DNA of 64,000 nt from Buchnera aphidicola (Cinara curvipes) (GCF_900698915.1 NZ_LR217710.1:310001-374000), one strand, 5' to 3'. Positions 49,568 through 61,644 are shown, numbered from the stretch's first letter. Notes: generated from the sequence alone by a model not told the origin. Program-made: numbers and translations.

Positions 49568-50695
49568 ATGAAATATCAAATATTATCTAATCAATGGAGA
49601 CCTCAGACTTTTAATCATATTGTAGGACATAAATACGTTATACGTATCATTAAAAACAGTCTTGATTTAAATAGAATTCATCAATCCTGGTTATTTTCAG
49701 GAATACATGGAACCGGGAAAACAACTATAGCAAGAATATTAGCTAAAAGTTTAAATTGTAAAACTGGAATTACATCTAAACCATGTCGAAAATGTTCAAA
49801 TTGTATTTCAATAGAAAAAGGAAAATTTTTAGATTTTATAGAATTAGATGCAGCTTCTAAGACAAAAATAGAAGATATCAGAAGTGTATTAGATACAACA
49901 AAATATCCACCTATGGAGGGAAGATTTAAAATTTATTTAATTGATGAAATACAAATGTTGTCTAAACATAGTTTTAATGCTTTATTAAAAATATTAGAAG
50001 AACCTCCAAAATATATTAAATTTATTTTAGCTACTACACATGTAAACAAAATACCTGAAACAATTATTTCACGATGTCTTCATATACATCTTCCATACAT
50101 TACATCTAATAATATATTTAATTATTTAAAAAAAAAACTAAAAAAAGAAAAAATAAAAATTAATAAAGAAACTTTAAATATAATATCAAATTCTGCAAAT
50201 GGAAGTATTAGAAGCGCGCTTAATACTCTTGAACTTGCTATTTGTTCAACTAAAAATAGAATAATAGATACAAAAAAAATTAATAAATTATTAGGTATTT
50301 TTGATAAAAAAAAAATATTTATATTAGCTGAAAACATTATTATTAATAATATTAATAAAATATTAAATATACTAGATAATATAGAAGCAATAGGTATACA
50401 GTATAATAATATTATATCATCATTAATTATTTTTTTTCATAACTTATCTATAGTAAAAATTACTATATCAAAAAAAAATTATATAATAAATAATTTATCA
50501 GAATATAATAAAAACATTTATTTTTTATCTAAAAAAATTTCCTTTAAAGATATACAAATTTATTGTAAAATCCTTATTCAAGGAGAAAAGTATATGAAAT
50601 ATGCACCTAATCCTAGGATTGGTATAGAAATAATATTATTTCAAATATACCAATATATAAAAGAAAAAAATATATCTAATAAAATTTGTTTATAA
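49568..50695 (+). CDS. dnaX: DNA polymerase III clamp-loader subunit DnaX (gamma length)
   Basis: AAA+ motor of the clamp loader. The 375 aa cover only domains I-III: Walker A GIHGTGKTTIA near residue 45, four zinc cysteines (CKTGITSKPCRKCSNC) near 64-79, Walker B YLIDEIQ near 124, SRC finger ISRCLHIHL near 167, and the collar helices up to YAPNPRIGIEIILF. E. coli tau is 643 aa and gamma 431; the DnaB- and alpha-binding domains IV-V and the A AAA AAG frameshift site are absent. GGAG lies before ATG 49568. Confidence 0.95.
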   Translation: MKYQILSNQWRPQTFNHIVGHKYVIRIIKNSLDLNRIHQSWLFSGIHGTGKTTIARILAKSLNCKTGITSKPCRKCSNCISIEKGKFLDFIELDAASKTKIEDIRSVLDTTKYPPMEGRFKIYLIDEIQMLSKHSFNALLKILEEPPKYIKFILATTHVNKIPETIISRCLHIHLPYITSNNIFNYLKKKLKKEKIKINKETLNIISNSANGSIRSALNTLELAICSTKNRIIDTKKINKLLGIFDKKKIFILAENIIINNINKILNILDNIEAIGIQYNNIISSLIIFFHNLSIVKITISKKNYIINNLSEYNKNIYFLSKKISFKDIQIYCKILIQGEKYMKYAPNPRIGIEIILFQIYQYIKEKNISNKICL

Positions 50696-50810
50696 AATAA
50701 ATAATATTTATATCATATAAACATTTTTAATTTAAAACTTAAAATTATAAATAATATAATAAAATGTTTATTTATAATAAAAATTCTACTTAAGAAAAAA
50801 AAGAAAAAAC

Positions 50811-51116
50811 ATGTCTACAAACGAAAAAATTAATGAAATATTTAAACAAGCTCAAAAAATGCAGAAAAAAATGGAAGAAATACAAAAAGATATTAGCAAA
50901 ACAAGTATTACTGGAAAATCAGGAGCTGATTTAGTAAAAGTAATTATGAATGGAAATTATAACTGTAAGTCTATTAAAATTAATGATGAACTCTGGAATG
51001 AAAATAATAAAATATTATTACAGGATTTAATTACATCAGCGATTAATGATGCTATTACACAAATTACAAAAATGCAGAAAAAAAAATTATCATTACAATC
51101 TAGTTTTATAAAATAA
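50811..51116 (+). CDS. ybaB: Nucleoid-associated protein YbaB/EbfC
   Basis: Small dimeric DNA-binding tweezers protein. The 101 aa (E. coli 109) show AQKMQKKMEEIQKDI near residue 14, the TGKSGADLVKVIMNGNYNCKSIKI core and LQDLITSAINDA, all as in E. coli YbaB; the Gly/Pro-rich C-terminal tail is missing. It follows dnaX as in E. coli; recR, next in E. coli, is absent and htpG comes directly. Confidence 0.94.
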   Translation: MSTNEKINEIFKQAQKMQKKMEEIQKDISKTSITGKSGADLVKVIMNGNYNCKSIKINDELWNENNKILLQDLITSAINDAITQITKMQKKKLSLQSSFIK

Positions 51117-51147
51117 AAATAATATAAATAAAGTACAAAAAATCAGT

Positions 51148-51189
51148 TATAATATATTTTTAATAAAATTATCTCTATAAAATAGAGAT
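51148..51189 (+). promoter_or_regulatory. htpG promoter -10 and leader hairpin (candidate)
   Basis: TATAAT at 51148-51153 would start a ~65-nt leader for htpG. In this leader a perfect 7-bp stem, ATCTCTA (51171-51177) with TAGAGAT (51183-51189), loop TAAAA, ends 34 nt before the ATG. No sigma-32 type promoter is visible. Function unknown. Confidence 0.35.
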
Positions 51190-51223
51190 ATTAATTTAAT
51201 AAATAAAGAAAATAGGATTTAAA

Positions 51224-53098
51224 ATGAAAGATAAACAAAAAAAAACTCATATTTTTCAATCAGAAGTAAAAGAATTACTACATCTTATGATTCATTCTTT
51301 ATATTCAAATAAAGAAATATTTTTAAGAGAATTAATATCTAATGCATCTGATGCAATAGAGAAAATAAGATTTGAAAAATTATATAATCCAGAAAAATAC
51401 TCAAAAAATAATTATATACCTAAAATACAAATTTCAATAAAGAAAACAGAAAAACAAATCATTATTTCTGATAATGGTATTGGAATGACCTATAAAGAAG
51501 TTATAAAAAATTTAGGTACTATAGCTAAATCTGGAACAAAATCTTTTTTAAAAAAAATTGATAATATAGAAAACAAAGAAAAAAATGAATTTATTGGCCA
51601 ATTTGGAGTAGGATTCTATTCATCTTTTATAGTTTCTGAAACTGTTTCAGTATATACAAAACATGCATCCAATAAAGAAAAAAATGGAACACTATGGATA
51701 TCTAACGGGAAAGGAGAATATTCAGTAGAAACTATTCCTATGGAAGAATATGGAACAAAAATTATACTATTATTAAAAGATTCAGAAAAAGAATTTTTAG
51801 AAAGCTGGAAAATTAAACAAATCATAAAAAAATATTCTGATCATATTTCTATACCTATTGAAATAGAAAACTATGATAAAAAAACTAAAACAATTTCTTG
51901 GGAAAAAATTAATGAAGCACAAGCTCTATGGACGCAAAATAAAAATAATATTACTAAAGAATCCTACCAAAAATTTTATACATATATTACCCATGATTCT
52001 GAAAAACCGCTAATATGGAGTCATAATAGAGTTGAAGGAAATCAAGAATATATTAATTTATTATACATTCCTAAAAAAGCAACATGGGATATGTGGCATA
52101 GAGAAAATAAGCATGGTTTAAAATTATATGTAAAACATATATTTATAATGGATGAAGCTACACAATTTCTTCCAAATTATTTACGTTTTGTAAAAGGTAT
52201 AATAGATTCTCAAGATCTTCCTCTTAATATTTCTAGAGAAATATTACAAGATAGTTCTATTACTCATATTTTAAGAAAATCATTAACAAAACGTGTTTTA
52301 AACATGTTAAATACATTATCAGAAAAGAAAAAAAAACAATATCAGGAATTTTGGAATATATTTGGATTAGTAATCAAAGAAGGATTAGCAGAAGATTCAG
52401 AAAATCAAAAAATAATTTCAAATTTATTAAGATTTTCATCTATTCAGACAAAAACAAAAGAACAAATTTTATCTTTAAAAGAATATACTGATAATATGAT
52501 AGAAGGACAAAAAAAAATTTATTTTATTACAGCAGATAGTTATAAATCAGCTTTAAATAGTCCACATTTAGAAATATTTAAAGAAAAAAATATTGATGTT
52601 TTATTATTATCAGACAGAATAGATGAATGGATGATGAATTATCTTATTGAATTTAATAAAATTCAATTTCAATCTGTAAGTAAAGCGGATCAATCACTTG
52701 ATGATCTTGTATCAAATAAAAAAATTGATAAAAATAAAAATAAATTTGATAATTTTATTAAAAAAATAAAAAAAGTATTAAATGATAAAGTTAAAGATGT
52801 ACGTATTACTTATCGTTTAAAAAATACACCTTCAATGGTATTAACAGATTCAAATGATATGAGCACTCAAATGGCAAAAATATTTAGTGCTGCCGGACAA
52901 CCTGTACCCAAAATAAAATATATATTAGAAATTAATCCTATACATCCTTTAATTAAAAAAATAAAAAAAATAGAAAATCAAGAAATATTTTCTAATTGGA
53001 TTGAAGTATTATTTGAACAATCTATTTTAGCAGAAAAAGGTAGTTTAGATAACCCTCATTTATTCATTAATAGAATTAATGAATTACTTTTATCATAA
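51224..53098 (+). CDS. htpG: Molecular chaperone HtpG (Hsp90)
   Basis: Bacterial Hsp90. The 624 aa equal E. coli in length. The GHKL ATPase domain has ELISNASDAIEKIR near residue 35, DNGIGMTYKEV near 80 and GQFGVGFYSSF near 125. The middle domain catalytic Arg region is LPLNISREILQ near 332, and the C-terminal dimerisation domain ends NRINELLLS. AGGA lies nine bases before ATG 51224. Confidence 0.97.
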   Translation: MKDKQKKTHIFQSEVKELLHLMIHSLYSNKEIFLRELISNASDAIEKIRFEKLYNPEKYSKNNYIPKIQISIKKTEKQIIISDNGIGMTYKEVIKNLGTIAKSGTKSFLKKIDNIENKEKNEFIGQFGVGFYSSFIVSETVSVYTKHASNKEKNGTLWISNGKGEYSVETIPMEEYGTKIILLLKDSEKEFLESWKIKQIIKKYSDHISIPIEIENYDKKTKTISWEKINEAQALWTQNKNNITKESYQKFYTYITHDSEKPLIWSHNRVEGNQEYINLLYIPKKATWDMWHRENKHGLKLYVKHIFIMDEATQFLPNYLRFVKGIIDSQDLPLNISREILQDSSITHILRKSLTKRVLNMLNTLSEKKKKQYQEFWNIFGLVIKEGLAEDSENQKIISNLLRFSSIQTKTKEQILSLKEYTDNMIEGQKKIYFITADSYKSALNSPHLEIFKEKNIDVLLLSDRIDEWMMNYLIEFNKIQFQSVSKADQSLDDLVSNKKIDKNKNKFDNFIKKIKKVLNDKVKDVRITYRLKNTPSMVLTDSNDMSTQMAKIFSAAGQPVPKIKYILEINPIHPLIKKIKKIENQEIFSNWIEVLFEQSILAEKGSLDNPHLFINRINELLLS

Positions 53099-53173
53099 AA
53101 AATTTATTTTTATTGAATTAAAAATTAAAATTATTTATATAGTGAAATCATTCTTTTAGAGGGAAATTTTATT

Positions 53174-53833
53174 ATGATACGTATTATTATGCTTGGAGCT
53201 CCTGGAAGCGGGAAGGGTACACAGACACAACTATTATCAAAATACTTTTATATACCTTTCATTTCTACTGGGGAAATCTTACGTCAAGAAATAAAAAAAA
53301 ATGAAAAAATACGTAACTATATAGAAGATACTATTAATCAAGGAAAGTTAGTAAAAAATTCTTTTATAATACAATTAATTAAAAAAAAAATTCAAGAAAA
53401 AAAATGCTACAATGGATTTATACTTGATGGATTTCCAAGAACTATTGAACAAGCAAAATCACTAAAAAAAAATATTAAAATACAATATGTAATACATCTA
53501 AAAATTAAACATGATTCTATAATAAATAGAATTAAAGGAAGGTTAATACATGAACCTTCAGGTAGAACCTATCATGAAATATTTAATCCACCAAAAAAAA
53601 AAAATCAAGATGATATAACAGGTGAATTATTAAATAAAAGAAAAGATGATAATGAAAGAATTATTATAAACCGATTAAAAGAATATGAAATACATACTAA
53701 ACCATTAATAAAATGGTTTAAAAAAGAAATAAAAAATAATATTAAATATTTAGAAGTTAATTCTAATGCATCTATTAAATATATAAATAAAAAAATAATT
53801 AATTATATAAATAATAATAAAAAAAATAACTAG
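53174..53833 (+). CDS. adk: Adenylate kinase
   Basis: Interconverts ATP + AMP and 2 ADP. The 219 aa (E. coli 214) show the P-loop GAPGSGKGTQ near residue 7, the AMP site STGEILR near 30, LDGFPRTIEQA near 84 and the LID start GRLIHEPSGRTYHEIFNPPK near 123. The LID has no zinc cysteines, as in E. coli. The ribosome site GAGGGA lies upstream. It follows htpG as in E. coli. Confidence 0.97.
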   Translation: MIRIIMLGAPGSGKGTQTQLLSKYFYIPFISTGEILRQEIKKNEKIRNYIEDTINQGKLVKNSFIIQLIKKKIQEKKCYNGFILDGFPRTIEQAKSLKKNIKIQYVIHLKIKHDSIINRIKGRLIHEPSGRTYHEIFNPPKKKNQDDITGELLNKRKDDNERIIINRLKEYEIHTKPLIKWFKKEIKNNIKYLEVNSNASIKYINKKIINYINNNKKNN

Positions 53834-53840
53834 TTTTTTT

Positions 53841-53915
53841 TGCGCTCTACAGGATTCGAACCTGTAACCTACAGCTTAGAAGGCTGTTGCTCTATCCGAA
53901 TTGAGCTAAGAGCGC
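53841..53915 (-). tRNA. tRNA-Arg (UCU)
   Basis: A 75-nt cloverleaf on the minus strand; acceptor GCGCTCT pairs with AGAGCGC, anticodon loop CTTCTAA gives UCU, reading AGA, the main Arg codon in A+T-rich genomes. The CCA end is not encoded (T run at 53834-53840). It closely resembles E. coli argU. Confidence 0.95.
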
Positions 53916-53947
53916 GAAGAAAATAAAATATATAAATATCTATATAT

Positions 53948-53975
53948 ATTATAGATAATATAAAATAAATATCAA
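53948..53975 (-). promoter_or_regulatory. Promoter of tRNA-Arg
   Basis: On the minus strand TTGATA (53970-53975), 16-bp spacer, perfect TATAAT (53948-53953); the start would lie about 25 bases before the tRNA. The rest of the 322-bp gap between the tRNA and cysS (53916-54237) is A+T with no other feature I can see. Confidence 0.55.
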
Positions 53976-54237
53976 TAATTCTATATATAGAAAATTATAA
54001 TTATTTTAATAAAAACTTAACATAAAAGTATTATTTTTATAATTTTTATAAAATATAATACATTTTAATAAATGTATATATTAAAAATATCTAAATAAAT
54101 TAAAAAAATTTAATTTAATATAATAATAAAATTAAAAATTAATTTTTTAAATACATTTAAAAAAATTAAAATATGAATATATAAGATTATTTTAATATAT
54201 TTAATTATTTTTAATAGATAAAAAATTAAATAAATTA

Positions 54238-55647
54238 TTAATTTATAAATCTATATGTTGAATTATTTAGATTATCTTCAACAATTACTCCTAAAGTTAA
54301 TAATTTTTTTCTAGCAATATCCGCTAAATTCCATTGTTTATTAATACGATAAGAATTGCGTAATTTAACTAAAATTTCAATTATATTAATTTGACTAAAG
54401 GATATATTTTTATTTTTAAATAAAAAATCTTTTGGAATATAATTTAATAAACCTAAAATATTACCTAATTTAACAAGATCAGTAGCTAATATATTAGCTA
54501 AATAAATATTATTTTTTTTAATTTTATTTATATAACGGGATAATTTCTGAAGTATTAAACATGCTTTAGGTGTATTAAAATCATCATTCATAGCATCATA
54601 AAATTTGTTTCTAAATATATTTCGTAATTTAATTTTATAATTGGTTTTAACATGAAAATTAGTTATACAATTCAATAATGACATATATATTTTTTCTAAA
54701 ATATTTTTAGATAAACACAAATTTTTTTCTAAAAAATATAATGGATGTCGATAATGAGTAGATAAAAAATAATACCTAATTACTTCAGAATCATATTTTT
54801 TTAATAAATAACGTATAGAAATAGTATTTGACAAAGATTTTGACATTTTATTGTTATTAATAATAACCATTCCAGAGTGCATCCAGAATTGAACAATAAA
54901 ATCATTTTTAAAACTTTTTAATTGAGCTAATTCATTTTCATGATGTGGAAATAATAAATCAACTCCACCTCCATGAATATTAACTTTTCCTTTAAAAAAT
55001 TTATTAATAATAGCTGAACATTCAATATGCCAACCAGGACGACCTGAACCCCAAGGAGACGGCCAAAATGGTTCATTTGGATCTATACTTCGTTTCCATA
55101 AGACAAAATCTTTAGTATAAATTGAACTTAAATTATTAATATTTTTATTTTCATAAAAACAACAATTATTAATTTTATGAGATAATGATCCATAATTTTT
55201 ATATCTACAAATAGAAAACAATATATCACCATTATCAGATATATAAGCATGATTTTTTTTTAATAAAATCTTTATTATAAATATAATGTCTGATATACAC
55301 TCTGTAACTCTAGGCTCTTTGTTTGGACGTAATAAATTTAAACATAAAAAATCTTCATTCATTAATTTAATCATACGTTTTGAAAAAAAACTAATTGATT
55401 CTTTTTTTTGTTTTGATTTATAAATTATTTTATCATCAATATCAGTAATATTTCTAACGTAATAAGTTTTATATCCTAAATTTTTTAAATAACGTATTAT
55501 TATATCAAACATAATAAATGTACGTGCGTGACCAATATGACATAAATCATATACTGTTACACCACATACATAAATATTTATTTGTTCTGTAAATAAAAAA
55601 TCAAATTTTTCCTTTTTCTTTGTTAAAGTATTAAAAATTTTTAACAT
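54238..55647 (-). CDS. cysS: Cysteinyl-tRNA synthetase (class Ia)
   Basis: Charges tRNA-Cys. From ATG 55647 it is 469 aa (E. coli 461) and starts MLKIFNTLTKKKE like the family; a longer frame to 55692 has no support. Zinc ligands: Cys in YVCGVTVYD near residue 28, Cys in HIECSAI near 209, and His/Glu in FPHHENE near 234. The HIGH motif is CHIGHAR and KMSKS is KMSKSLSN near 268. Confidence 0.96.
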   Translation of the reverse strand: MLKIFNTLTKKKEKFDFLFTEQINIYVCGVTVYDLCHIGHARTFIMFDIIIRYLKNLGYKTYYVRNITDIDDKIIYKSKQKKESISFFSKRMIKLMNEDFLCLNLLRPNKEPRVTECISDIIFIIKILLKKNHAYISDNGDILFSICRYKNYGSLSHKINNCCFYENKNINNLSSIYTKDFVLWKRSIDPNEPFWPSPWGSGRPGWHIECSAIINKFFKGKVNIHGGGVDLLFPHHENELAQLKSFKNDFIVQFWMHSGMVIINNNKMSKSLSNTISIRYLLKKYDSEVIRYYFLSTHYRHPLYFLEKNLCLSKNILEKIYMSLLNCITNFHVKTNYKIKLRNIFRNKFYDAMNDDFNTPKACLILQKLSRYINKIKKNNIYLANILATDLVKLGNILGLLNYIPKDFLFKNKNISFSQINIIEILVKLRNSYRINKQWNLADIARKKLLTLGVIVEDNLNNSTYRFIN

Positions 55648-55903
55648 ATTGATGCTCTTAACGCTTAAAATAAAATTTATATTATAAAACAATTGATTAA
55701 TTACTTACATAAATATAAAAATATTTTATTTATATAAATTATTTTATTTAATAGAAAAATACAATATAATATATAAATAAAAATTTAATTAAAAAAAATT
55801 TTATTATTAAATAATAAATTAATATATTATAAAATAAATTTAAAAAGAAGAGATAAAAAAAACAGTAAAATTATATAATAATATAAACAATAAGAGAGAA
55901 AAA

Positions 55904-56167
55904 ATGAAAAATAAACTAGAAAAAATTTTAAAATTTCCCTGTACCTTTACTTATAAAGTAATAGGTTTAGCTCAACCAGAACTAACAAATAATATTATTA
56001 AAATAATACAACAACATATACCTGGAGATTATGCTCCTCAAATAAAATCTAGTAATAAAGGAACATATTTATCTATTTCTATAACTATTTGTGCAAAAAA
56101 TTTTAAACAAATAAAAAATCTGTATACAGAACTAAGTAAAATACACTTAGTTAGAATGGTTCTTTAA
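55904..56167 (+). CDS. ybeD: YbeD family protein (DUF493)
   Basis: Small conserved protein of unknown function with an ACT-like fold; in E. coli it lies between dacA and lipB. The 87 aa equal E. coli in length and match closely (KFPCTFTYKVIGLAQPEL, HIPGDYAPQIKSSNKG, LSKIHLVRMVL). AGAGAG lies before ATG 55904. Here lipB and dacA are not adjacent. Confidence 0.94.
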   Translation: MKNKLEKILKFPCTFTYKVIGLAQPELTNNIIKIIQQHIPGDYAPQIKSSNKGTYLSISITICAKNFKQIKNLYTELSKIHLVRMVL

Positions 56168-56171
56168 ATAA

Positions 56172-56209
56172 TTTTGCGATGCGAGATTACTAATATTCGC
56201 ACCGCAAAA
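56172..56209. terminator. G+C-rich hairpin between converging ybeD and cspE
   Basis: A 12-bp stem with one mismatch: TTTTGCG and TGCGA (56172-56184) against TCGCA and CGCAAAA (56197-56209). The A/T ends (TTTT on the left, AAAA on the right) lie inside the stem, so U-runs are not separate. Placement 5 bp after ybeD and 49 bp after the end of cspE suggests a bidirectional terminator. Confidence 0.65.
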
Positions 56210-56257
56210 GTACTACTAATATTTAAATAAATAAAATTTTTTTATTTCAAAAATTTA

Positions 56258-56467
56258 TTATAAACTAACAACATTAGCAGCTGACGGCCCTTTTGCGCCT
56301 TCGGTAATTTCGAATTCAACACTTTGACCTTCTGCCAAAGTTTTAAATCCGTTGCTTTGGATAGCAGAAAAATGAACAAAAACATCTTTGCTTCCATCTT
56401 CCGGAGTAATGAAACCAAAACCTTTCGATTCATTAAACCATTTTACATTACCTTTAATCTTGGACAT
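56258..56467 (-). CDS. cspE: Cold-shock-like RNA chaperone CspE
   Basis: Five-stranded OB-fold protein that melts RNA structure and can act in antitermination. The 69 aa differ from E. coli CspE at about five positions by my recall; RNA-binding aromatics are in [18 protein letters not shown] and [15 protein letters not shown] and [12 protein letters not shown] favour CspE over CspC. The coding DNA is visibly richer in G+C than its neighbours, in line with strong selection or high expression. TAAGG lies ahead of ATG 56467. Confidence 0.95.
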   Translation of the reverse strand: MSKIKGNVKWFNESKGFGFITPEDGSKDVFVHFSAIQSNGFKTLAEGQSVEFEITEGAKGPSAANVVSL

Positions 56468-56693
56468 CTATATATTACCTTAGAGTGAAAAATTTAAACT
56501 AAAACTTATACCTACAGTTAATGCATTATTTATTATAATAAATAAATCTAGTATAGATTAGTAATATCTTAAATAAAATACAAAAACTTTACTAAATAAG
56601 TATTTAAATTAAATTAAAAAATTTAAAAAAATAGATATAAATAAGAATATAAAAATTTTAAAAAATATGATAGAAAATTAAATAAAAAAAACA

Positions 56694-56813
56694 ATACCTG
56701 GCAATGTCCTACTCTCACACAAGGAGACCTTGCACTACCATTGGCGTTGATACGTTTCACTTCTGAGTTCGAAATGGATTCAGGTGGTACCATAACACTA
56801 TTATTGCCAGGTC
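56694..56813 (-). rRNA. rrf: 5S ribosomal RNA
   Basis: About 120 nt; helix I is ACCTGGC at the 5' end (56806-56812) with GCCAGGT at the 3' end (56696-56702). Internal hallmarks CGAACTCAGAAGTGAAAC and TGAGAGTAGG are present on the minus strand. It lies ~33 bp after 23S; a T8 run follows the 3' end and may help termination. Confidence 0.97.
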
Positions 56814-56846
56814 TTATTTTTTTTAGAAAAACACCTCTGGTGTTGT

Positions 56847-59775
<2,929 letters not shown>

Positions 59776-59795
59776 TTACAACCCACAGGTGTTTT
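59776..59795 (-). other. 23S processing stem, 5' arm (3' arm at 56829-56846)
   Basis: The 23S flanks are complementary: on the minus strand CACCTGTGGGTTGTAAGG before the 5' end pairs with CCTTACAACACCAGAGGTG after the 3' end. This is the long-range stem that RNase III cuts in enterobacterial rRNA precursors. Confidence 0.7.
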
Positions 59796-59820
59796 TCTAA
59801 ATTTCAATCATATCCAAATT

Positions 59821-59831
59821 TTTAAAGAACA
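59821..59831 (-). promoter_or_regulatory. boxA antitermination site before 23S
   Basis: On the minus strand TGTTCTTTAAA, close to the E. coli spacer boxA TGCTCTTTAAC, lies between tRNA-Glu and 23S, about 45 bp upstream of the 23S 5' end. NusB, the boxA-binding protein, is encoded at 32699. Confidence 0.65.
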
Positions 59832-59909
59832 TTAAAGTCAATCTTTTTTTTATTACAAAATGATTATATCATATATTTTTTTTTAGTATACAAAAATATT
59901 TTTAATTTT

Positions 59910-59981
59910 TGTCCTCTAGGGGATTTGAACCCCTGTTGCCGCCGTGAAAGGGCGATGTCCTAACCACTAGACGAAGAGGAC
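59910..59981 (-). tRNA. tRNA-Glu (UUC)
   Basis: A 72-nt cloverleaf without encoded CCA. Acceptor GTCCTCT pairs with AGAGGAC, and the anticodon loop CTTTCAC gives UUC. First gene of the tRNA-Glu-23S-5S transcription unit, 134 bp before 23S. Confidence 0.96.
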
Positions 59982-60010
59982 TAAAAAAAATCAAATAATC
60001 ATTAATTTTT

Positions 60011-60039
60011 AATGTTACAGAATGAATTAAAAGTGTCAA
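60011..60039 (-). promoter_or_regulatory. rRNA operon promoter (tRNA-Glu-23S-5S)
   Basis: On the minus strand a perfect TTGACA (60034-60039), 17-bp spacer and AACATT (60011-60016) preceded by TGT, an extended -10. Transcription would start about 25 bases before tRNA-Glu. No UP element beyond general A+T richness can be singled out. Confidence 0.65.
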
Positions 60040-60159
60040 GTGTTTTTTATATTTTTTATAAAAAATAAATATAAAAACAAATTTTTTTTAATAATTTATT
60101 TATCTTTTCTAATAAAAAATATTTTTTTTAAAAAGTTATCTTTAATATAAATTTAAAAT

Positions 60160-61005
60160 TTATATAGTTAACTTTAAAAGATCAATATTTTTTTTAATAT
60201 TAGGTAATATTTTAAACCATAAAAAACACGAATAAGCTGCTTGAGCTACTAACATACCTAGACCATCAGAGCAATATTTACTACCTAAATATTTACATAG
60301 TAATAAAAAAGGAGTTAACAATTTTTTCTTGGCATAAGAAATATCATAACATCTTGTATCAGGAAAAATTAATTTTTTAGGAAAAATTGGAGATTTATTA
60401 TCTAATCCACAAGAAGTAGCATTAATAATAATATCAAATTTATTTTCATATAAATAATCTGAAAAAATAAAAATTTTTCCAAAATGTTTAAATCTTTTCA
60501 CTAATTTAATAGAATTAATAATTGTTCTGTTTAAAACGAAAATACAACATTTTTCTTTTAATAAATGATATACAACAGAATAAGCTGCACCTCCAGAACC
60601 TAATAACAATACAATTGTATTATTTTTTTTTAAATATTTTAAACGCTTTAAATCATATATTAAACCAATTCCATCTGTATTATCACCTAAAAAATTATTA
60701 TCCTCAATTTTTACTAAAGTATTTAAAGAACCAGAAATATATGCTTTTTTACTATATTGATCAGGAATTCTAAATGAGTCTCTTTTAAACGGTACAGTAA
60801 TATTACATCCATAACCGCCAGAATTAAAAAATTCTACTACTTTTTTAAAAAAATTTGATTTTGTACATAAAAAAGAGCTATAATTATAGTTTATTTTTAT
60901 ATCTCTAGAAAAATTTCTATGAATGACTGGTGATAAAGAATGTTTTACTGGATTACCAAATAATCCAATATATTTTATTTTTTTTTTTAATTTTTCTTTT
61001 TTCAT
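60160..61005 (-). CDS. aroE: Shikimate dehydrogenase
   Basis: NADPH reduction of 3-dehydroshikimate to shikimate on the way to aromatic amino acids. The 281 aa (E. coli 272) show GNPVKHSLSPVIHRNF near residue 17, the catalytic Lys in NITVPFKRD near 72, NTDGIGLIYDL near 108, the nucleotide loop LLGSGGAA near 134 and the NRT cofactor motif near 160. TAGGAAA lies six bases before the start. Essential-amino-acid gene kept for the host. Confidence 0.96.
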   Translation of the reverse strand: MKKEKLKKKIKYIGLFGNPVKHSLSPVIHRNFSRDIKINYNYSSFLCTKSNFFKKVVEFFNSGGYGCNITVPFKRDSFRIPDQYSKKAYISGSLNTLVKIEDNNFLGDNTDGIGLIYDLKRLKYLKKNNTIVLLLGSGGAAYSVVYHLLKEKCCIFVLNRTIINSIKLVKRFKHFGKIFIFSDYLYENKFDIIINATSCGLDNKSPIFPKKLIFPDTRCYDISYAKKKLLTPFLLLCKYLGSKYCSDGLGMLVAQAAYSCFLWFKILPNIKKNIDLLKLTI

Positions 61006-61155
61006 ACTGTTTCCTACAATTTTAATAATTATTTTTTATGAAAATATAAATTATATAAAAAAATAAATTTTTATAATTATACGATTTTACTTATATTTAA
61101 AAATTTTATTATAAAAATTAACAAATACATTTAACTAATATTATAAATAATGTTT

Positions 61156-61605
61156 ATGTCGATACGCAAAATTTTAAAATTTCCAGATTATCGTTTACGA
61201 TTAAAATCAAAACCAATTAAAATAATTAACTACAAAATAATAAAAATAATACGAGATATGTTTGATACAATGTATGCTAATAATGGAATTGGATTAGCTG
61301 CACCACAAATAAATATATTAAAAAAAATTATTGTGATCAGTTCATTAGAACCAAATCAATCAGAATTAATTTTAATAAATCCTATTATTTTAAAAAAAAA
61401 CCAAAAATATATTCGTACAAAAGAAGGTTGTTTATCAATTCCTAAAAAAACAGCTATAATTAATCGATCAAGTTATATAAAAATAAAAGCAATTGATCAT
61501 CTCGGACAGCTATTTATATTAGAAGCGAGATCATTATTATCTATCTGTATCCAACATGAAATGGATCATTTAATTGGGAAACTATTTATAGATTATATTA
61601 ATTAA
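61156..61605 (+). CDS. def: Peptide deformylase
   Basis: Removes the formyl group from nascent proteins (Fe2+ or Zn2+). Motifs: GIGLAAPQ near residue 42, EGCLSIP near 88 (metal Cys) and QHEMDHL near 130 (metal His pair with Glu). MSIRKILKFPD fits the family start at ATG 61156 (149 aa); ATG 61150 would add two residues, and no ribosome site decides. It stops ~18 residues before the E. coli C-terminus (169 aa). fmt follows after 39 bp. Confidence 0.95.
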   Translation: MSIRKILKFPDYRLRLKSKPIKIINYKIIKIIRDMFDTMYANNGIGLAAPQINILKKIIVISSLEPNQSELILINPIILKKNQKYIRTKEGCLSIPKKTAIINRSSYIKIKAIDHLGQLFILEARSLLSICIQHEMDHLIGKLFIDYIN

Positions 61606-61644
61606 TAATATATTTTTTATAAATCAATCTATTTATATTATAAA

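Noticed and set aside
56242..56433. A second minus-strand frame overlapping cspE
   Set aside because: Out-of-frame reading of cspE, which is near-identical to the E. coli protein in the other frame.
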